Assembly: GCA_022650895.1 (NCBI GenBank)
Contig: JALCQC010000013.1
Coordinates: 1 to 58,141, forward strand
Direction: 5' to 3'
Length of the DNA: 58,141 nt
DNA from: Bifidobacteriaceae bacterium
Lineage (GTDB): Bacteria; Actinomycetota; Actinomycetes; Actinomycetales; Bifidobacteriaceae
Each line of letters starts with the position of its first letter. Positions within the stretch are counted from its first letter, which is position 1. A model generated the notes under the pieces. That model was given only the letters and a program-made list of their open reading frames with translations, searched no databases and was not told where the DNA came from. Below are positions 18,231 through 26,992 of this stretch, piece after piece. The position numbers were made by a program, and so were the translations under genes.

Positions 18231-18251
18231 AATAGTATAGGAGAGCACATC

Positions 18252-18446
18252 ATGGCAGCTCGTTGCGCAGTGTGCGGCAAGGGACCGCAGACCGGTTACA
18301 GCGTTTCACATTCACATATCCGTAATAAGCGTCGCTTCATGCCGAACCTTCAGACGGTTCGCACTGATGCCGGCAATGGCGCAACCATTCGCCTGCGCGT
18401 ATGCACTTCCTGCATCAAGGCTGGCAAGGTTCAGCGCGCTGTCTGA
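18252..18446 (+). CDS. rpmB: 50S ribosomal protein L28, zinc-binding form
   Basis: Large-subunit protein of 64 residues. Two CxxC pairs (CAVC near residue 5 and CTSC near residue 52) form a zinc site, so this is the C+ paralogue type. [13 protein letters not shown] is the L28 signature. AGGAGAG precedes the ATG. A strong terminator follows 20 bases after the stop, so rpmB is probably monocistronic. Confidence 0.97.
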   Translation: MAARCAVCGKGPQTGYSVSHSHIRNKRRFMPNLQTVRTDAGNGATIRLRVCTSCIKAGKVQRAV

Positions 18447-18466
18447 TACGGTACAGGTATTCTTTT

Positions 18467-18494
18467 ACCCGAGGGTATTCCCCTCGGGTTTTTT
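18467..18494 (+). terminator. Rho-independent terminator after rpmB
   Basis: A perfect 9-bp stem (ACCCGAGGG with CCCTCGGGT) closes a five-base loop TATTC and runs into six T residues. Confidence 0.95.
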
Positions 18495-18531
18495 GTATGT
18501 GATGGTGTAGGGACGCAGCGGAAGGAGAGTT

Positions 18532-20898
18532 ATGTCGCTCGGTATGGACAGCTTGGTCTCCTCCGTCATCAGCAATGCGCGGCGGGTCTCGAACCTCAAG
18601 CATTTCGGCATCGTGACGGTTGAGGACGCCCTGACGTACTATCCGTTTCGCGTCACTGATCCGGTTCCGCGTGGCAGCATTCGCGAGGCAAAGGTGGGCA
18701 ATCCCATCGCCTTCCGAGCGCGAATCGCCACAGCTCGTGCCGTTCCACTGAGCGCTAGACGAGGCTCTCGCATCGAAGCCACGGTGGAGGATTCGGAATT
18801 CACTGAATACGGCGGTGTCGCCCAGCTTGTTTTCTTCTCCTACAAAAAGCAGTATGTGGCGTGGATGATGTCCAAGCTCGAGCAGGGCGAGGAAATCGTG
18901 GTGAGTGGCACACCCACCGTCTTCAACAACACGCTGCAGTTCACACACCCCGAGATTCTTATCATCGGCAGGGACGCAGATTCGGTAGAGACCGCCTTCG
19001 CAAAGGTGACGATGCCGATTCCCGTTTATCATGCCACGGCGCACTTTTCATCGGAGCGTCTCCACGAGAGCATTCTCACCATCCTTGACGCCCTGGAGCA
19101 ACAGGGTTCAGGGCAGCAAGATTCAGAACAAACGGGCGAACAGATCGTTCCCGATGTCGTTCCCGCGGACTTGCGGGAGGAACGCGGACTTATGTCGCGG
19201 CTCGAGGCTTTTGAAGCCATTCACCGTCCGCAGACGGTCGCGGATTTCAAGCAGGGGATTCACTCCATGCGGTACGAGGAGGCTTTCGTCTCCCAAATCG
19301 CCTTGCTGCACACCCGCCAGACCATCCAGCAGTCCGAGGCCTTCGCCTGCCCCGACAACAGCAATCTCCCCGATTCCTTGGTCTCGCGCTTTATTCGTTC
19401 GCTGCCTTTTGAACTCACCGAAGGGCAGAAGACGGTTGTCGCCGCCATCTCCCACGATGTGGCACAGGACCACCCCATGCAGCGTCTCCTGCAGGGAGAG
19501 GTGGGTTCCGGCAAAACGCTGGTCGCGCTGCTGGCGATGCTGCAGGTGGTGTCCGCCGGCTATCAGGCGGTCTTGGTGGCGCCGACTCAGGTGCTTGCGG
19601 AACAGCATTTCCATACGATTTCCGAGCAATGCAAAACTTTAGGCGAGAACGTCCCCAAGGTGATGCTGCTCACCTCCGCACTACGGCTGGCGGAGCGGCG
19701 TAAGACGTTGGCATACGTGGCCAGCGGTGAGCCGTGTATCGTCATTGCCACGCATTCCGCTTTTTTCAAGACGTTCCAGGTGCCGCGGCTGGCGCTTGCC
19801 ATCATTGATGAACAGCACCGTTTCGGTGTGGAACAGAGGGATGCCCTCACGCAGAAATCGGAGAAGACGCCGCATCTGTTAGTGATGACGGCGACGCCCA
19901 TTCCGCGCACGGCGGCCATGACATGGTTCGGAGACCTTGAGATCTCAGAACTGGTGGGGCTTCCCGGCGGGCGCAAACAAATTTCAACTTTCGTAATACC
20001 TGAGGCCGATAGTCCTCTCATGGCGACCATGCTCTGGCACCTTCGCAAGCGGATCGAGGCGGGTGAGCGCGCCTATGTGGTGTGTCCGGCCATCGACGCC
20101 GAGTCCAGTGAGCAAGTTGGTGCAGGGTTTGCCGTGTCATCAGGATCAGGGGCGGCCTCTAGTGCCGCGGGAGCGCGGAAAGCCGCAGGCGGTAACCGTG
20201 ATGAGGAGGATGCCGACTACGTGGATCTCTTCTCCGCTCCCGATGCCGATTCCGGAACCGGTGCCGAGAATGCAGAGCCGAAGCCGCCGTTGCATTCCGT
20301 GGAGGAGATCTCGACGCGCTTTGCGGCACTGCCACAGTTTGCCGGCATCAAGCTGGCGACACTCACCGGGCGCGACGACGAAGAGACCAAGGCGCGCGTC
20401 ATGCAGGAGTTCTCGGAAGGAGTCACGCCTCTTCTGGTATCGACGACCGTGATCGAGGTCGGCGTCGACGTAAGTCAGGCCAGCTGCATCGTGATTTTCG
20501 ACGCGGATCGTTTCGGGCTCTCCCAGCTTCATCAGCTGCGTGGACGCGTGGGGCGAGGTGGCACAGCGGGCTGGGCCTTCCTTGTTTCGCGCGCGGAGCC
20601 GGACTCCGTGGCGGCACAGCGGCTTGAGGTCATCCGCACCTCCACGGACGGGGCTAAAATCGCTCAGGCAGACATTGATCTGCGCGGCGTGGGCGACGTT
20701 TTGGGCGATGCCCAGTCAGGTGGCCGGTCTTCCTTGAAGCTACTGCGCGTGGTCAAGGATGCCAAACTCATAGCGCAGGCTCGTGAGGATGCCGGTGCGG
20801 TTCTCGAGAAGAACCCCGATCTCACGGAGCACGCGCAGTTGGCGGGTGCCGCCCTCGATTTCATGCGGGGCAAGGAAAAATTCCTTACACGTACGTGA
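18532..20898 (+). CDS. recG: ATP-dependent DNA helicase RecG
   Basis: Branch-migration helicase that remodels stalled replication forks and Holliday junctions (788 residues, long for the family). An N-terminal wedge/OB domain occupies about residues 1-200. Helicase motifs follow: GEVGSGKT (motif I), DEQHRFG (motif II, the DEQH form typical of RecG), MTATPIPRT (motif III), and STTVIEVGVDV with QLRGRVGRGG (motifs V and VI). A low-complexity Ser/Gly/Ala/Asp insertion at about residues 522-590 explains the extra length. AAGGAG precedes ATG 18532. rsmD lies 66 bases downstream. Confidence 0.96.
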   Translation: MSLGMDSLVSSVISNARRVSNLKHFGIVTVEDALTYYPFRVTDPVPRGSIREAKVGNPIAFRARIATARAVPLSARRGSRIEATVEDSEFTEYGGVAQLVFFSYKKQYVAWMMSKLEQGEEIVVSGTPTVFNNTLQFTHPEILIIGRDADSVETAFAKVTMPIPVYHATAHFSSERLHESILTILDALEQQGSGQQDSEQTGEQIVPDVVPADLREERGLMSRLEAFEAIHRPQTVADFKQGIHSMRYEEAFVSQIALLHTRQTIQQSEAFACPDNSNLPDSLVSRFIRSLPFELTEGQKTVVAAISHDVAQDHPMQRLLQGEVGSGKTLVALLAMLQVVSAGYQAVLVAPTQVLAEQHFHTISEQCKTLGENVPKVMLLTSALRLAERRKTLAYVASGEPCIVIATHSAFFKTFQVPRLALAIIDEQHRFGVEQRDALTQKSEKTPHLLVMTATPIPRTAAMTWFGDLEISELVGLPGGRKQISTFVIPEADSPLMATMLWHLRKRIEAGERAYVVCPAIDAESSEQVGAGFAVSSGSGAASSAAGARKAAGGNRDEEDADYVDLFSAPDADSGTGAENAEPKPPLHSVEEISTRFAALPQFAGIKLATLTGRDDEETKARVMQEFSEGVTPLLVSTTVIEVGVDVSQASCIVIFDADRFGLSQLHQLRGRVGRGGTAGWAFLVSRAEPDSVAAQRLEVIRTSTDGAKIAQADIDLRGVGDVLGDAQSGGRSSLKLLRVVKDAKLIAQAREDAGAVLEKNPDLTEHAQLAGAALDFMRGKEKFLTRT

Positions 20899-20964
20899 GT
20901 GCACAGTTGACCATTTGCGTGGACGCGCGTGAGATCTTCGCCGCCGCCCTCTAGCATGGGAACC

Positions 20965-21540
20965 ATGCGCGTTATCTCAGGACGATTCAAGGGCTTTTCG
21001 TTCGACACTCCCAAAACGGGGACCAGACCCACCACGGATCGGGTGAAGGAGGCTTTGTTCTCTCATCTCGAGTTTGCAGATGCCGTGGAAGGCGCTCGCG
21101 TCCTCGACCTTTTCGCTGGTACCGGCGCATTGTCTTTTGAAGCGCTCTCTCGCGGAGCTGTGAGCGCAACCCTCGTCGATGCCGCGCCCTCGGCCATAGC
21201 ATTGCTGAAGCGGTCCTCACGGCGTCTCACGAAGCTGGGAAGCTGGGATCCTAGCCTTCGTGTGGAGGTGCGTCGTGCAAAGGCTCAAGCTTTCGTGCGG
21301 CATATGGAGAAAGGAACGGATTACTCACTGGTCTTTCTTGACCCGCCCTATGACTTCTCCGAGGAGGACTTCAACGCACTGCTCGTTGCCCTTGCGAATT
21401 CCGCAGCGCTTAGCGAGGAGGCAATGATAGTGACGGAACGTTCCAGCAGATCCGCCGCGCCAGTGCCACCTGAGGGTTGGGAAATCGAACAGAATCGCAG
21501 CTACGGTGAAACGGCCCTCGAATATCTAGTACGCAGCTAG
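20965..21540 (+). CDS. rsmD: 16S rRNA (guanine966-N2)-methyltransferase
   Basis: SAM-dependent methyltransferase modifying 16S rRNA during 30S assembly (191 residues). It opens MRVISGRFKG, the usual RsmD start. The SAM-binding LDLFAGTGALSFEALSRGA is at about residues 47-65, and the catalytic motif LDPPYDF follows. ATG 20965 is preferred because TAGCAT ends seven bases before it (leaderless type) and no ribosome site serves the upstream starts at 20929 and 20956. In many actinobacteria rsmD is followed by coaD; here coaD lies elsewhere, at 38735. Confidence 0.93.
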   Translation: MRVISGRFKGFSFDTPKTGTRPTTDRVKEALFSHLEFADAVEGARVLDLFAGTGALSFEALSRGAVSATLVDAAPSAIALLKRSSRRLTKLGSWDPSLRVEVRRAKAQAFVRHMEKGTDYSLVFLDPPYDFSEEDFNALLVALANSAALSEEAMIVTERSSRSAAPVPPEGWEIEQNRSYGETALEYLVRS

Positions 21541-21712
21541 CTGATTATTCCCAAATGTGGCGATGTTCATCGTTGCTTTCCGCTCAGCGTAGTTCCGGAA
21601 AAACATACAGATCTTCCGATAATCTCAATGGTGGAGGTGCTGTGGCACCACTTTGCACTTCACCATTACAGTGAACGTACTCAGAGAAATACATCAGAGA
21701 AAGAGGCTATCG

Positions 21713-22324
21713 ATGGCAGTCCAGGATTTCGAAGCGGCATTGCAGAAGCGTCGTTCCATTTATGCATTGGGGAATTCCTCACCCATTTCAGACGAAGATC
21801 TCGTCACACTCATTCAGGATACTGTGAAGTATTCTCCCTCCGCTTTCAACAGCCAGTCGGCACGCGCTGTGGTCTTGTTCGGTGAGGCGAACCAGAAACT
21901 GTGGAACATCGTGCTCGAAACTCTGCGCAAGATCGTTCCTGCGGACAACTTCAGCTCGACAGAGAACAAGATCGCCAGCTTTGCGGCTGGACACGGCACC
22001 GTTCTCTGGTTCGACGACACCGAGATCACCGAGAACCTCAAGAAGCAGTTCTCGCTCTATGCCGACAACTTCGACCCATGGGCAGAACAGTCCAACGGTA
22101 TGGCTCAGCACGCAGTGTGGATTGCGCTCGCACAGGTTGGCCTTGGCGCGTCTCTGCAGCACTACAACCCGTTGATCGATGATGAGGTCAAGTCCACCTT
22201 CGGTCTTCCTACTGCATGGCGCCTTCGTGCTCAAATGCCGTTCGGCAGCATCGAAGCTCCCGCAGGCGAGAAGGAATTCGCTCCGATCGAAGATCGCGTT
22301 AAGGTCTTCGGCTTGGAGAAGTAA
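21713..22324 (+). CDS. Nitroreductase-family oxidoreductase (Frm2/YfhC-like)
   Basis: FMN-dependent oxidoreductase of 203 residues. It begins with the family pattern FEAALQKRRSIYALG, then VKYSPSAFNSQSARAVVLFG (FMN contacts). The C-terminal GLGASLQHYNPLID and WRLRAQMPFGSIEAPAGEKEF resemble the fatty-acid-repression-mutant branch of the family. ATG 21713 has AAGAGG nearby; a start at 21653 would add residues not expected in the family. The physiological substrate is unknown. A terminator follows about 100 bases later. Confidence 0.9.
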   Translation: MAVQDFEAALQKRRSIYALGNSSPISDEDLVTLIQDTVKYSPSAFNSQSARAVVLFGEANQKLWNIVLETLRKIVPADNFSSTENKIASFAAGHGTVLWFDDTEITENLKKQFSLYADNFDPWAEQSNGMAQHAVWIALAQVGLGASLQHYNPLIDDEVKSTFGLPTAWRLRAQMPFGSIEAPAGEKEFAPIEDRVKVFGLEK

Positions 22325-22421
22325 TTCTCAGGTACGGTTCCTACCGTCCACTGGCGCCGCAGTCAGTGATATAACTCTCTGCAGCATGGTGCAGTGATAT
22401 CGGTAGTAGCAGTGATAGGGT

Positions 22422-22448
22422 GAGCCCGGTTATATGCCGGGCTCTTTT
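22422..22448 (+). terminator. Rho-independent terminator after the nitroreductase gene
   Basis: An 8-bp perfect stem (GAGCCCGG with CCGGGCTC) and a seven-base loop TTATATG are followed by four T residues. Confidence 0.8.
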
Positions 22449-22508
22449 CATGTCTCGACTTGACGGAAATCGGCCCGGTGCTGAAACTGAAGTGTGGCGG
22501 AGGCGCGC

Positions 22509-23411
22509 ATGGATCTTTTCGAAGAGGTAGGGACAGAGGTGGCCCGGCAGCGGAGTCGTCTGGAGGAACAGGCGGCGACGCTGGAACTTTCATGCAGCGA
22601 TGGGGCCGCAACCGTCACAACTCTCACAGTGAGTCTGGCGTATCAGACGCAGGTGACTGTGTACCGCCATGCTCCCGTATCCGCGGTTCCGCGTGGCATC
22701 GTCATCAACTTTCGGAACAGCGGCTTCGTGCACGAACGCAGCTCCTTTGACTCTTACTTCTGTCATCGCCTCAGTGCGGCGGCTGGATGCATTGTTGCGG
22801 ACATGGAATATCCGCTGGCGCCTGTTTTCCCGTTTCCGGCGGCAGTGAACTGCTGTTACTGGTTCCTTGACAAGGTCATGGAGGACCCTGCAGCCGTGGG
22901 CGGTACTTCCGAGATGCCGGTGATGGTGATGGGGCATGGCGCGGGCGGTAACCTCGCCGTCAGCGCACAGATATTGGCGCGGCGTGCGGGGAAGCCTTCG
23001 GCCGACGCCCTGATGCTCGACTGCCCGATTCTCGACATGGACACCCCACCCGCCGAGAAGAAAACCTCCGGTATTTCGGAACAGCAGGAAGTCGCCTTAC
23101 AACGGAGGGCGGAGCTCTTCACCGAGGCTTATCGGCGGAAGGTGCCTTTGGGAGATGACCTGGTGTCTCCGGTCCTGTTAGCCAACTCCGAGCTGGAAAA
23201 TTTCCCACGGCTCTTTCTCCATACGGCTGCCAATGATCCTCTGGCTGCCGAGGGCGAGCGTTTTGCGCGGCGTGTGGAAGGTGCGGGTTCCCACGTGACG
23301 GTGAGAAAGTACCCAGATTCCGAGCATGGCTTCATGGTGCGGTTGGCAGGGCGACACCGGCAGGCCTTTGACGATGTTGTTGCGGACGTGAAGGGAGCAT
23401 CATGCAAATAA
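22509..23411 (+). CDS. Alpha/beta-hydrolase fold protein of the HSL type lacking the nucleophile serine
   Basis: A 300-residue protein with the layout of hormone-sensitive-lipase-type esterases. The segment YPLAPVFPFPAA, the acidic residue in ANDPLAAEGE (Asp243) and the histidine in DSEHGFMV (His273) are in place. The nucleophile elbow, normally GDSAGG, reads GHGAGG (residues 142-147), with Gly144 where serine should be. The oxyanion motif HGGGF is replaced by FRNSGF. The frame is intact and GGAGG lies five bases before ATG 22509, so it looks like an expressed pseudoenzyme rather than a decaying gene. The GNAT gene overlaps its last ten bases. Confidence 0.8.
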   Translation: MDLFEEVGTEVARQRSRLEEQAATLELSCSDGAATVTTLTVSLAYQTQVTVYRHAPVSAVPRGIVINFRNSGFVHERSSFDSYFCHRLSAAAGCIVADMEYPLAPVFPFPAAVNCCYWFLDKVMEDPAAVGGTSEMPVMVMGHGAGGNLAVSAQILARRAGKPSADALMLDCPILDMDTPPAEKKTSGISEQQEVALQRRAELFTEAYRRKVPLGDDLVSPVLLANSELENFPRLFLHTAANDPLAAEGERFARRVEGAGSHVTVRKYPDSEHGFMVRLAGRHRQAFDDVVADVKGASCK

Positions 23412-23890
23412 GACGTGCCACAGTGCAGGATATCAGTGGGATCGACCGCTTGCTGAGCGAGGTTCTGGAAGTGCATCATCAGGGCCGTCCCGATCTTTTC
23501 AAAACAGGTGCCCGCAAGTACACGGATGCACAGCTCCGTAGCATTCTGGCGGATGATGCCACTCCTGTTTTCGTCGCCGTTCCCACAGACGCGAACTCTG
23601 ATGGCACCGACATACTTGGCTACGCCTTCTGCGTTTTCCAGAGGCATCCCCATGACAACATTCTCACCGACATCACCACTTTGTACATCGATGATCTGTG
23701 TGTGGACGAGAGCGTGCGGGGAGAGCATGTGGGCAGCTCCCTCTACCACTACGTGGTTGGCTATGCAAAAGCCTCAGGTTGCTACAACGTGACACTCAAC
23801 GTGTGGAGCTGTAATCCGAAGGCACAGCGGTTCTATGAGGCTATGGGCTTGGTCCCCTACAAGATCGGCATGGAACACATCCTGTCATAG
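23402..23890 (+). CDS. GNAT-family N-acetyltransferase
   Basis: Acetyl-CoA-dependent acyltransferase of 162 residues. MQIRRATVQDISGI is a typical GNAT opening. IDDLCVDESVRGEHVGSSLYHYVVGYAK (motif A) supplies the acetyl-CoA pyrophosphate loop RGEHVG, and NVWSCNPKAQRFYEAMGL is the usual C-terminal motif. The gene starts inside the end of the hydrolase-fold gene (10-bp overlap) with AAGGGAG upstream, so the two are coexpressed. The substrate is unknown; small metabolites, peptides or protein N-termini are all possible. Confidence 0.92.
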   Translation: MQIRRATVQDISGIDRLLSEVLEVHHQGRPDLFKTGARKYTDAQLRSILADDATPVFVAVPTDANSDGTDILGYAFCVFQRHPHDNILTDITTLYIDDLCVDESVRGEHVGSSLYHYVVGYAKASGCYNVTLNVWSCNPKAQRFYEAMGLVPYKIGMEHILS

Positions 23891-23921
23891 CCAACGAAGG
23901 GGAGTCGGCGGCCTGTGGGCA

Positions 23922-24227
23922 TCAGCCTCGAACGAGCGCGATCTTCTTGACGTCGTCACGGTCGGTGGGCTTGTACAGGACAAAGCGGTAGCCGATCACC
24001 TGCACGACCTCGGCGCCCAGACGCTCAGCAAACTCCTGCGCCGCCTCTTTGGTATCAACACTGGAACCGTCCTGAACTGCAAACTTCATGAGCTCATGGG
24101 TCTCCATGGCTTCCCGCGCCTGCTTAACCGCGGCGTCGGTGATGTTGTTCTTCCCGATGTACTGCTGCGGAGTCAGGTGGTTTGCCAGTGTTCGCAGTTG
24201 CTTTATCTGCTTCTTGGTCAGTGCCAT
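23922..24227 (-). CDS. yhbY: YhbY-family RNA-binding protein (CRM domain)
   Basis: Small 101-residue protein consisting of a single CRM domain. It has LTKKQIKQLRTLANHLTPQ at the N-terminus, an IGKNNIT loop, an ETHELMKFAV segment and a C-terminal VVQVIGYRFVLYKP strand. Family members associate with pre-50S ribosomal particles. AGAGGAAAG precedes ATG 24227. It follows trmD on the same strand, where rplS is found in many bacteria. Confidence 0.9.
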   Translation of the reverse strand: MALTKKQIKQLRTLANHLTPQQYIGKNNITDAAVKQAREAMETHELMKFAVQDGSSVDTKEAAQEFAERLGAEVVQVIGYRFVLYKPTDRDDVKKIALVRG

Positions 24228-24342
24228 GTGCTTTCCTCTTCTTTCACGATTTTCTTCAGACTTTTTCGCCGCTTAGTTGTGCTTGGCACCACGCTACTCG
24301 AAGGGTTGGCCTTGTTGGGCGAGGTGGAATGCCAGCAGCCAC

Positions 24343-25251
24343 TTACTGATGCTTCGGTGAGGGGACCCTCTTGCGCGGGTGCGTGGAGGAAACCTCCCAG
24401 CCAAGCCCTATCAGCGTTTTTCGGTCTGCCTTATCCAATGCAGCCGTCTCTATTTTCTCGATGAGATCGGGGCGCATTCGTGAGGTCCGCTCCAAGGCTT
24501 CGTCGCGGCGGAAACGAGCCACCTTGCCGTGGTCGCCGGACGTCAATACAGGCGGTACGTCGATTCCGCGCCATGTGGCCGGTTTGGTGAATTGCCGATG
24601 TTCGAGCAACGGCTCGCCAGTATAGGATTCTTCCACGATTGACTCTGGGTTTCCCATGAAACCGGGGATGAGGCGGGTGATGGCCTCGATCATCGCATAG
24701 ACGGCCACTTCCCCGCCGTTGAGAACATAGTCACCGATGGAGTATTCGCGCGTCTCGACGCCACGTTGGGCGTAATACTGAGGCACTCTGGCATCGATGC
24801 CTTCATAGCGGCCACAGCCGAAGACAAGGCGCTGCTTTTTTGATAGATCCGTGGCCGCCTGCTGTGTGAACAGCGGGGCAGAGGGATTGGGGAAAATAAG
24901 AACGGTTCCTGGGAGAGATTCCCCGGACGGCTGCTGTTGTTCCTCTGCTGCGGACTGCGAGGGTGTGGTCTTTTCCTTTTCGGACGCGGTCTTTTCGGGT
25001 GTGACGCCAGTACTCGCGGCAGTCAGGCCGAGAAGTTCATCGAGGCATTCGGCCCAGACTTCCGGCTTCATCACCATGCCGGCTCCGCCGCCGACAGGGG
25101 TGTCGTCAACGGAATGGTGGACGTCGTGCGTCCAATCACGAAGATTATGCGTTGCAATATCGAGGAGCCCCGAGTCCTGCGCCTTGCCCAGAAGGCTGAC
25201 GTGAAGGCTGTCGAAGAATTCGGGAAATACGGAAACGATATCTATCTGCAT
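24343..25251 (-). CDS. trmD: tRNA (guanine37-N1)-methyltransferase
   Basis: SPOUT methyltransferase that makes m1G37 and so prevents +1 frameshifting (302 residues). The N-terminus [16 protein letters not shown], the knot stretch [13 protein letters not shown] and [15 protein letters not shown] identify it. A Ser/Thr/Glu/Gln-rich insertion of about 40 residues (about 78-120) precedes the knot and is not needed for the fold. ATG 25251 lies six bases after TAATCT, and a 170-base gap separates it from rimM, so trmD probably has its own leaderless promoter. Confidence 0.96.
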   Translation of the reverse strand: MQIDIVSVFPEFFDSLHVSLLGKAQDSGLLDIATHNLRDWTHDVHHSVDDTPVGGGAGMVMKPEVWAECLDELLGLTAASTGVTPEKTASEKEKTTPSQSAAEEQQQPSGESLPGTVLIFPNPSAPLFTQQAATDLSKKQRLVFGCGRYEGIDARVPQYYAQRGVETREYSIGDYVLNGGEVAVYAMIEAITRLIPGFMGNPESIVEESYTGEPLLEHRQFTKPATWRGIDVPPVLTSGDHGKVARFRRDEALERTSRMRPDLIEKIETAALDKADRKTLIGLGWEVSSTHPRKRVPSPKHQ

Positions 25252-25420
25252 GGTTTCAGATTAACGAAAGGCATGAACGCCGTCGTTTTCGGCACTTCTT
25301 TTTTCCGAGTTCCACACCGGCTGTGAGAGCGGGTGCAGGCGGCCTTGAACGAGATCCACAGGGACTTTCCACCTGACGAGCTCAAATTCCCCCTTGTGAG
25401 AGTGGTGTTGCCCGCTCGGT

Positions 25421-25993
25421 TCAGTGTTCCTGCAGCAGTCCGTTCGGTGGATCGAGCACGATGACGCCGGCCTCAATGTCGACTTCCGGAACAATCTGTT
25501 CCACAAAGGGAATGAGACTCACGGCACCCAGAGGCTCGGTGATCTCCAACAGCGATTGTCCCGGTCGGTCCAGCACGCCAGACACTGTGCCGAGAACCGT
25601 ACCGTCGTCGCTCTGCGCCTCCAGACCGACAAGATCCTTGAGGTAGTAACCGTCCTCTTCGTCGTCGGGTACGGAGGTATCTGTGACTTCTGGCTCGATG
25701 TACAGCTGAGTCCCGTTGAGTGCCTCTGCGGCGGTGCGGTCGTCGATACCTTCAAATTTGAGGATCCAACGCTTTTTGAAGTTGCGGGCGTGCTCCACCA
25801 CGAACTTCTGACCGTCCGTTCCCGCCGCGGTGAGGAGAACGGAATCGGGGGCGAACCGAACTTCGGGTTCATCGGTGAAAGCAAGTACGTTGACTTCACC
25901 CTTGAGCCCTTGGGCTCTGCCGATACGACAGACCCGCAACAAAGTTGATTGCTGCGGGTCTGAGTGAGTGGAAGAAGAAGCACTCGTGCTCAT
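25421..25993 (-). CDS. rimM: Ribosome maturation factor RimM
   Basis: 30S assembly factor of 190 residues that binds S19. The N-terminal domain has LLRVCRIGRAQGLKGEVNV (residues 18-36). The C-terminal PRC-barrel has YYLKDLVGLEA and ending motifs FVEQIVPEVDIEAGVIVLDPP. Its ATG overlaps the stop of the KH-domain gene upstream as ATGA, indicating translational coupling in the rpsP operon. Confidence 0.95.
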   Translation of the reverse strand: MSTSASSSTHSDPQQSTLLRVCRIGRAQGLKGEVNVLAFTDEPEVRFAPDSVLLTAAGTDGQKFVVEHARNFKKRWILKFEGIDDRTAAEALNGTQLYIEPEVTDTSVPDDEEDGYYLKDLVGLEAQSDDGTVLGTVSGVLDRPGQSLLEITEPLGAVSLIPFVEQIVPEVDIEAGVIVLDPPNGLLQEH

Positions 25994-26223
25994 CGGCGAA
26001 CGTCCATGATGTCGACGCGCACGCGGTGGTCCGAAAGGGACTGTGCCACAGTGCGAATGGCATTAGCCGTGCGGCCGGAGCGACCGATCACGCGGCCGAT
26101 GTCCTCCGGATTCACGCGGACTCGAAGAAGTTCTCCGCGGGCATTTTCGTAAGACTTAACGGAAACGTCCTCGGGAAAATCCACGATGTTGCTAATGAGG
26201 TGTTCGAGCGCTTCAGCGAGCAT
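25990..26223 (-). CDS. khpA: KH-domain RNA-binding protein KhpA
   Basis: A 77-residue single KH domain. The RNA-binding GxxG loop is seen in DIGRVIGRSGRTANAIRTV (GRSG). The family partners with KhpB and affects RNA metabolism and cell division in several Gram-positives. The gene starts two bases after rpsP and overlaps rimM by four, which is the conserved order rpsP-khpA-rimM. Confidence 0.94.
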   Translation of the reverse strand: MLAEALEHLISNIVDFPEDVSVKSYENARGELLRVRVNPEDIGRVIGRSGRTANAIRTVAQSLSDHRVRVDIMDVRR

Positions 26224-26225
26224 AA

Positions 26226-26687
26226 TTACTCAGCTTTCTCTTCCTCAGCAGGAGCCTCAGCCTTGGCGGCTTCCTCTTCTGCCTTCTTAGCTTCTGCTTC
26301 CTTCTTTGCCTTCTCAGCAGCTTCGGCCTTGGCAGCCTTGAGCTTCTGAGCCTCGTCTGCAACTTCATCGACGCGGGACTTGGTGTCTGCCGCGTCTTCT
26401 GGAGTCCTCAGAGTTCCCTCGGCACCGGGCAGGCCCTTGAACTTCTGCCAATCGCCGGTGACCTTGAGGAGTGCGAGGAGTGGTTCGGTTGGCTGTGCGC
26501 CAACGCCGAGCCAGTACTGGGCACGTGCGGAATCGATCTTGATGGTTGAAGGCTGGGTATTCGGATCGTACGTGCCGATCTCTTCGATGACCTTGCCGTC
26601 GCGCTTCTTGCGCGAATCAACAACGACCACACGGTAGAACGCATAACGCGTCTTGCCCATACGCTTCAAACGAATCTTGGTTGCCAA
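26226..26687 (-). CDS. rpsP: 30S ribosomal protein S16
   Basis: Small-subunit protein. The S16 core [20 protein letters not shown] begins right after a TTG at 26687, with AAGGAGAG five bases upstream, so TTG is the start codon. No ATG would give a sensible N-terminus. The core ends near residue 85. A highly charged Ala/Glu/Lys tail of about 65 residues follows, probably an extended helix, as in other actinobacterial S16 proteins. It heads the operon rpsP-khpA-rimM. Confidence 0.93.
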   Translation of the reverse strand: MATKIRLKRMGKTRYAFYRVVVVDSRKKRDGKVIEEIGTYDPNTQPSTIKIDSARAQYWLGVGAQPTEPLLALLKVTGDWQKFKGLPGAEGTLRTPEDAADTKSRVDEVADEAQKLKAAKAEAAEKAKKEAEAKKAEEEAAKAEAPAEEEKAE

Positions 26688-26992
26688 AATGGCTCTCCTT
26701 GTAGTGCATAAGTGCTTTCCGCGGTTAAGAGTGGGGCTCAGAACCTTGGTCAGCGATCGTCCCCTGCGATGAATGGCATGAGAGGGTCCACCAACGCAGA
26801 TAACAACTCTTAATTTAAACACAAGTGCACGACTCCGTGCAATGTGGACCAGTGTTTTGCCATGTATGGCGGAAAATCATGAGCGACGGCAGGAAATCGT
26901 GCATCCACGCACATTCTTCTGCCGTCACTCAGTCATAGTTCTTTATTATTTGCGGAACTGTGGTTTCGAAATTTTGGTTTTCAGAGCCGGAC
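26688..26992. other. Intergenic region between ffh and rpsP
   Basis: These 305 bases lie between the stop of ffh and the start of rpsP. They should contain the promoter and leader of the rpsP operon. I see an AT-rich stretch around 26805-26820 but no promoter pair I can defend, and no strong terminator for ffh. The rpsP ribosome site is at 26693-26700. Confidence 0.5.
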
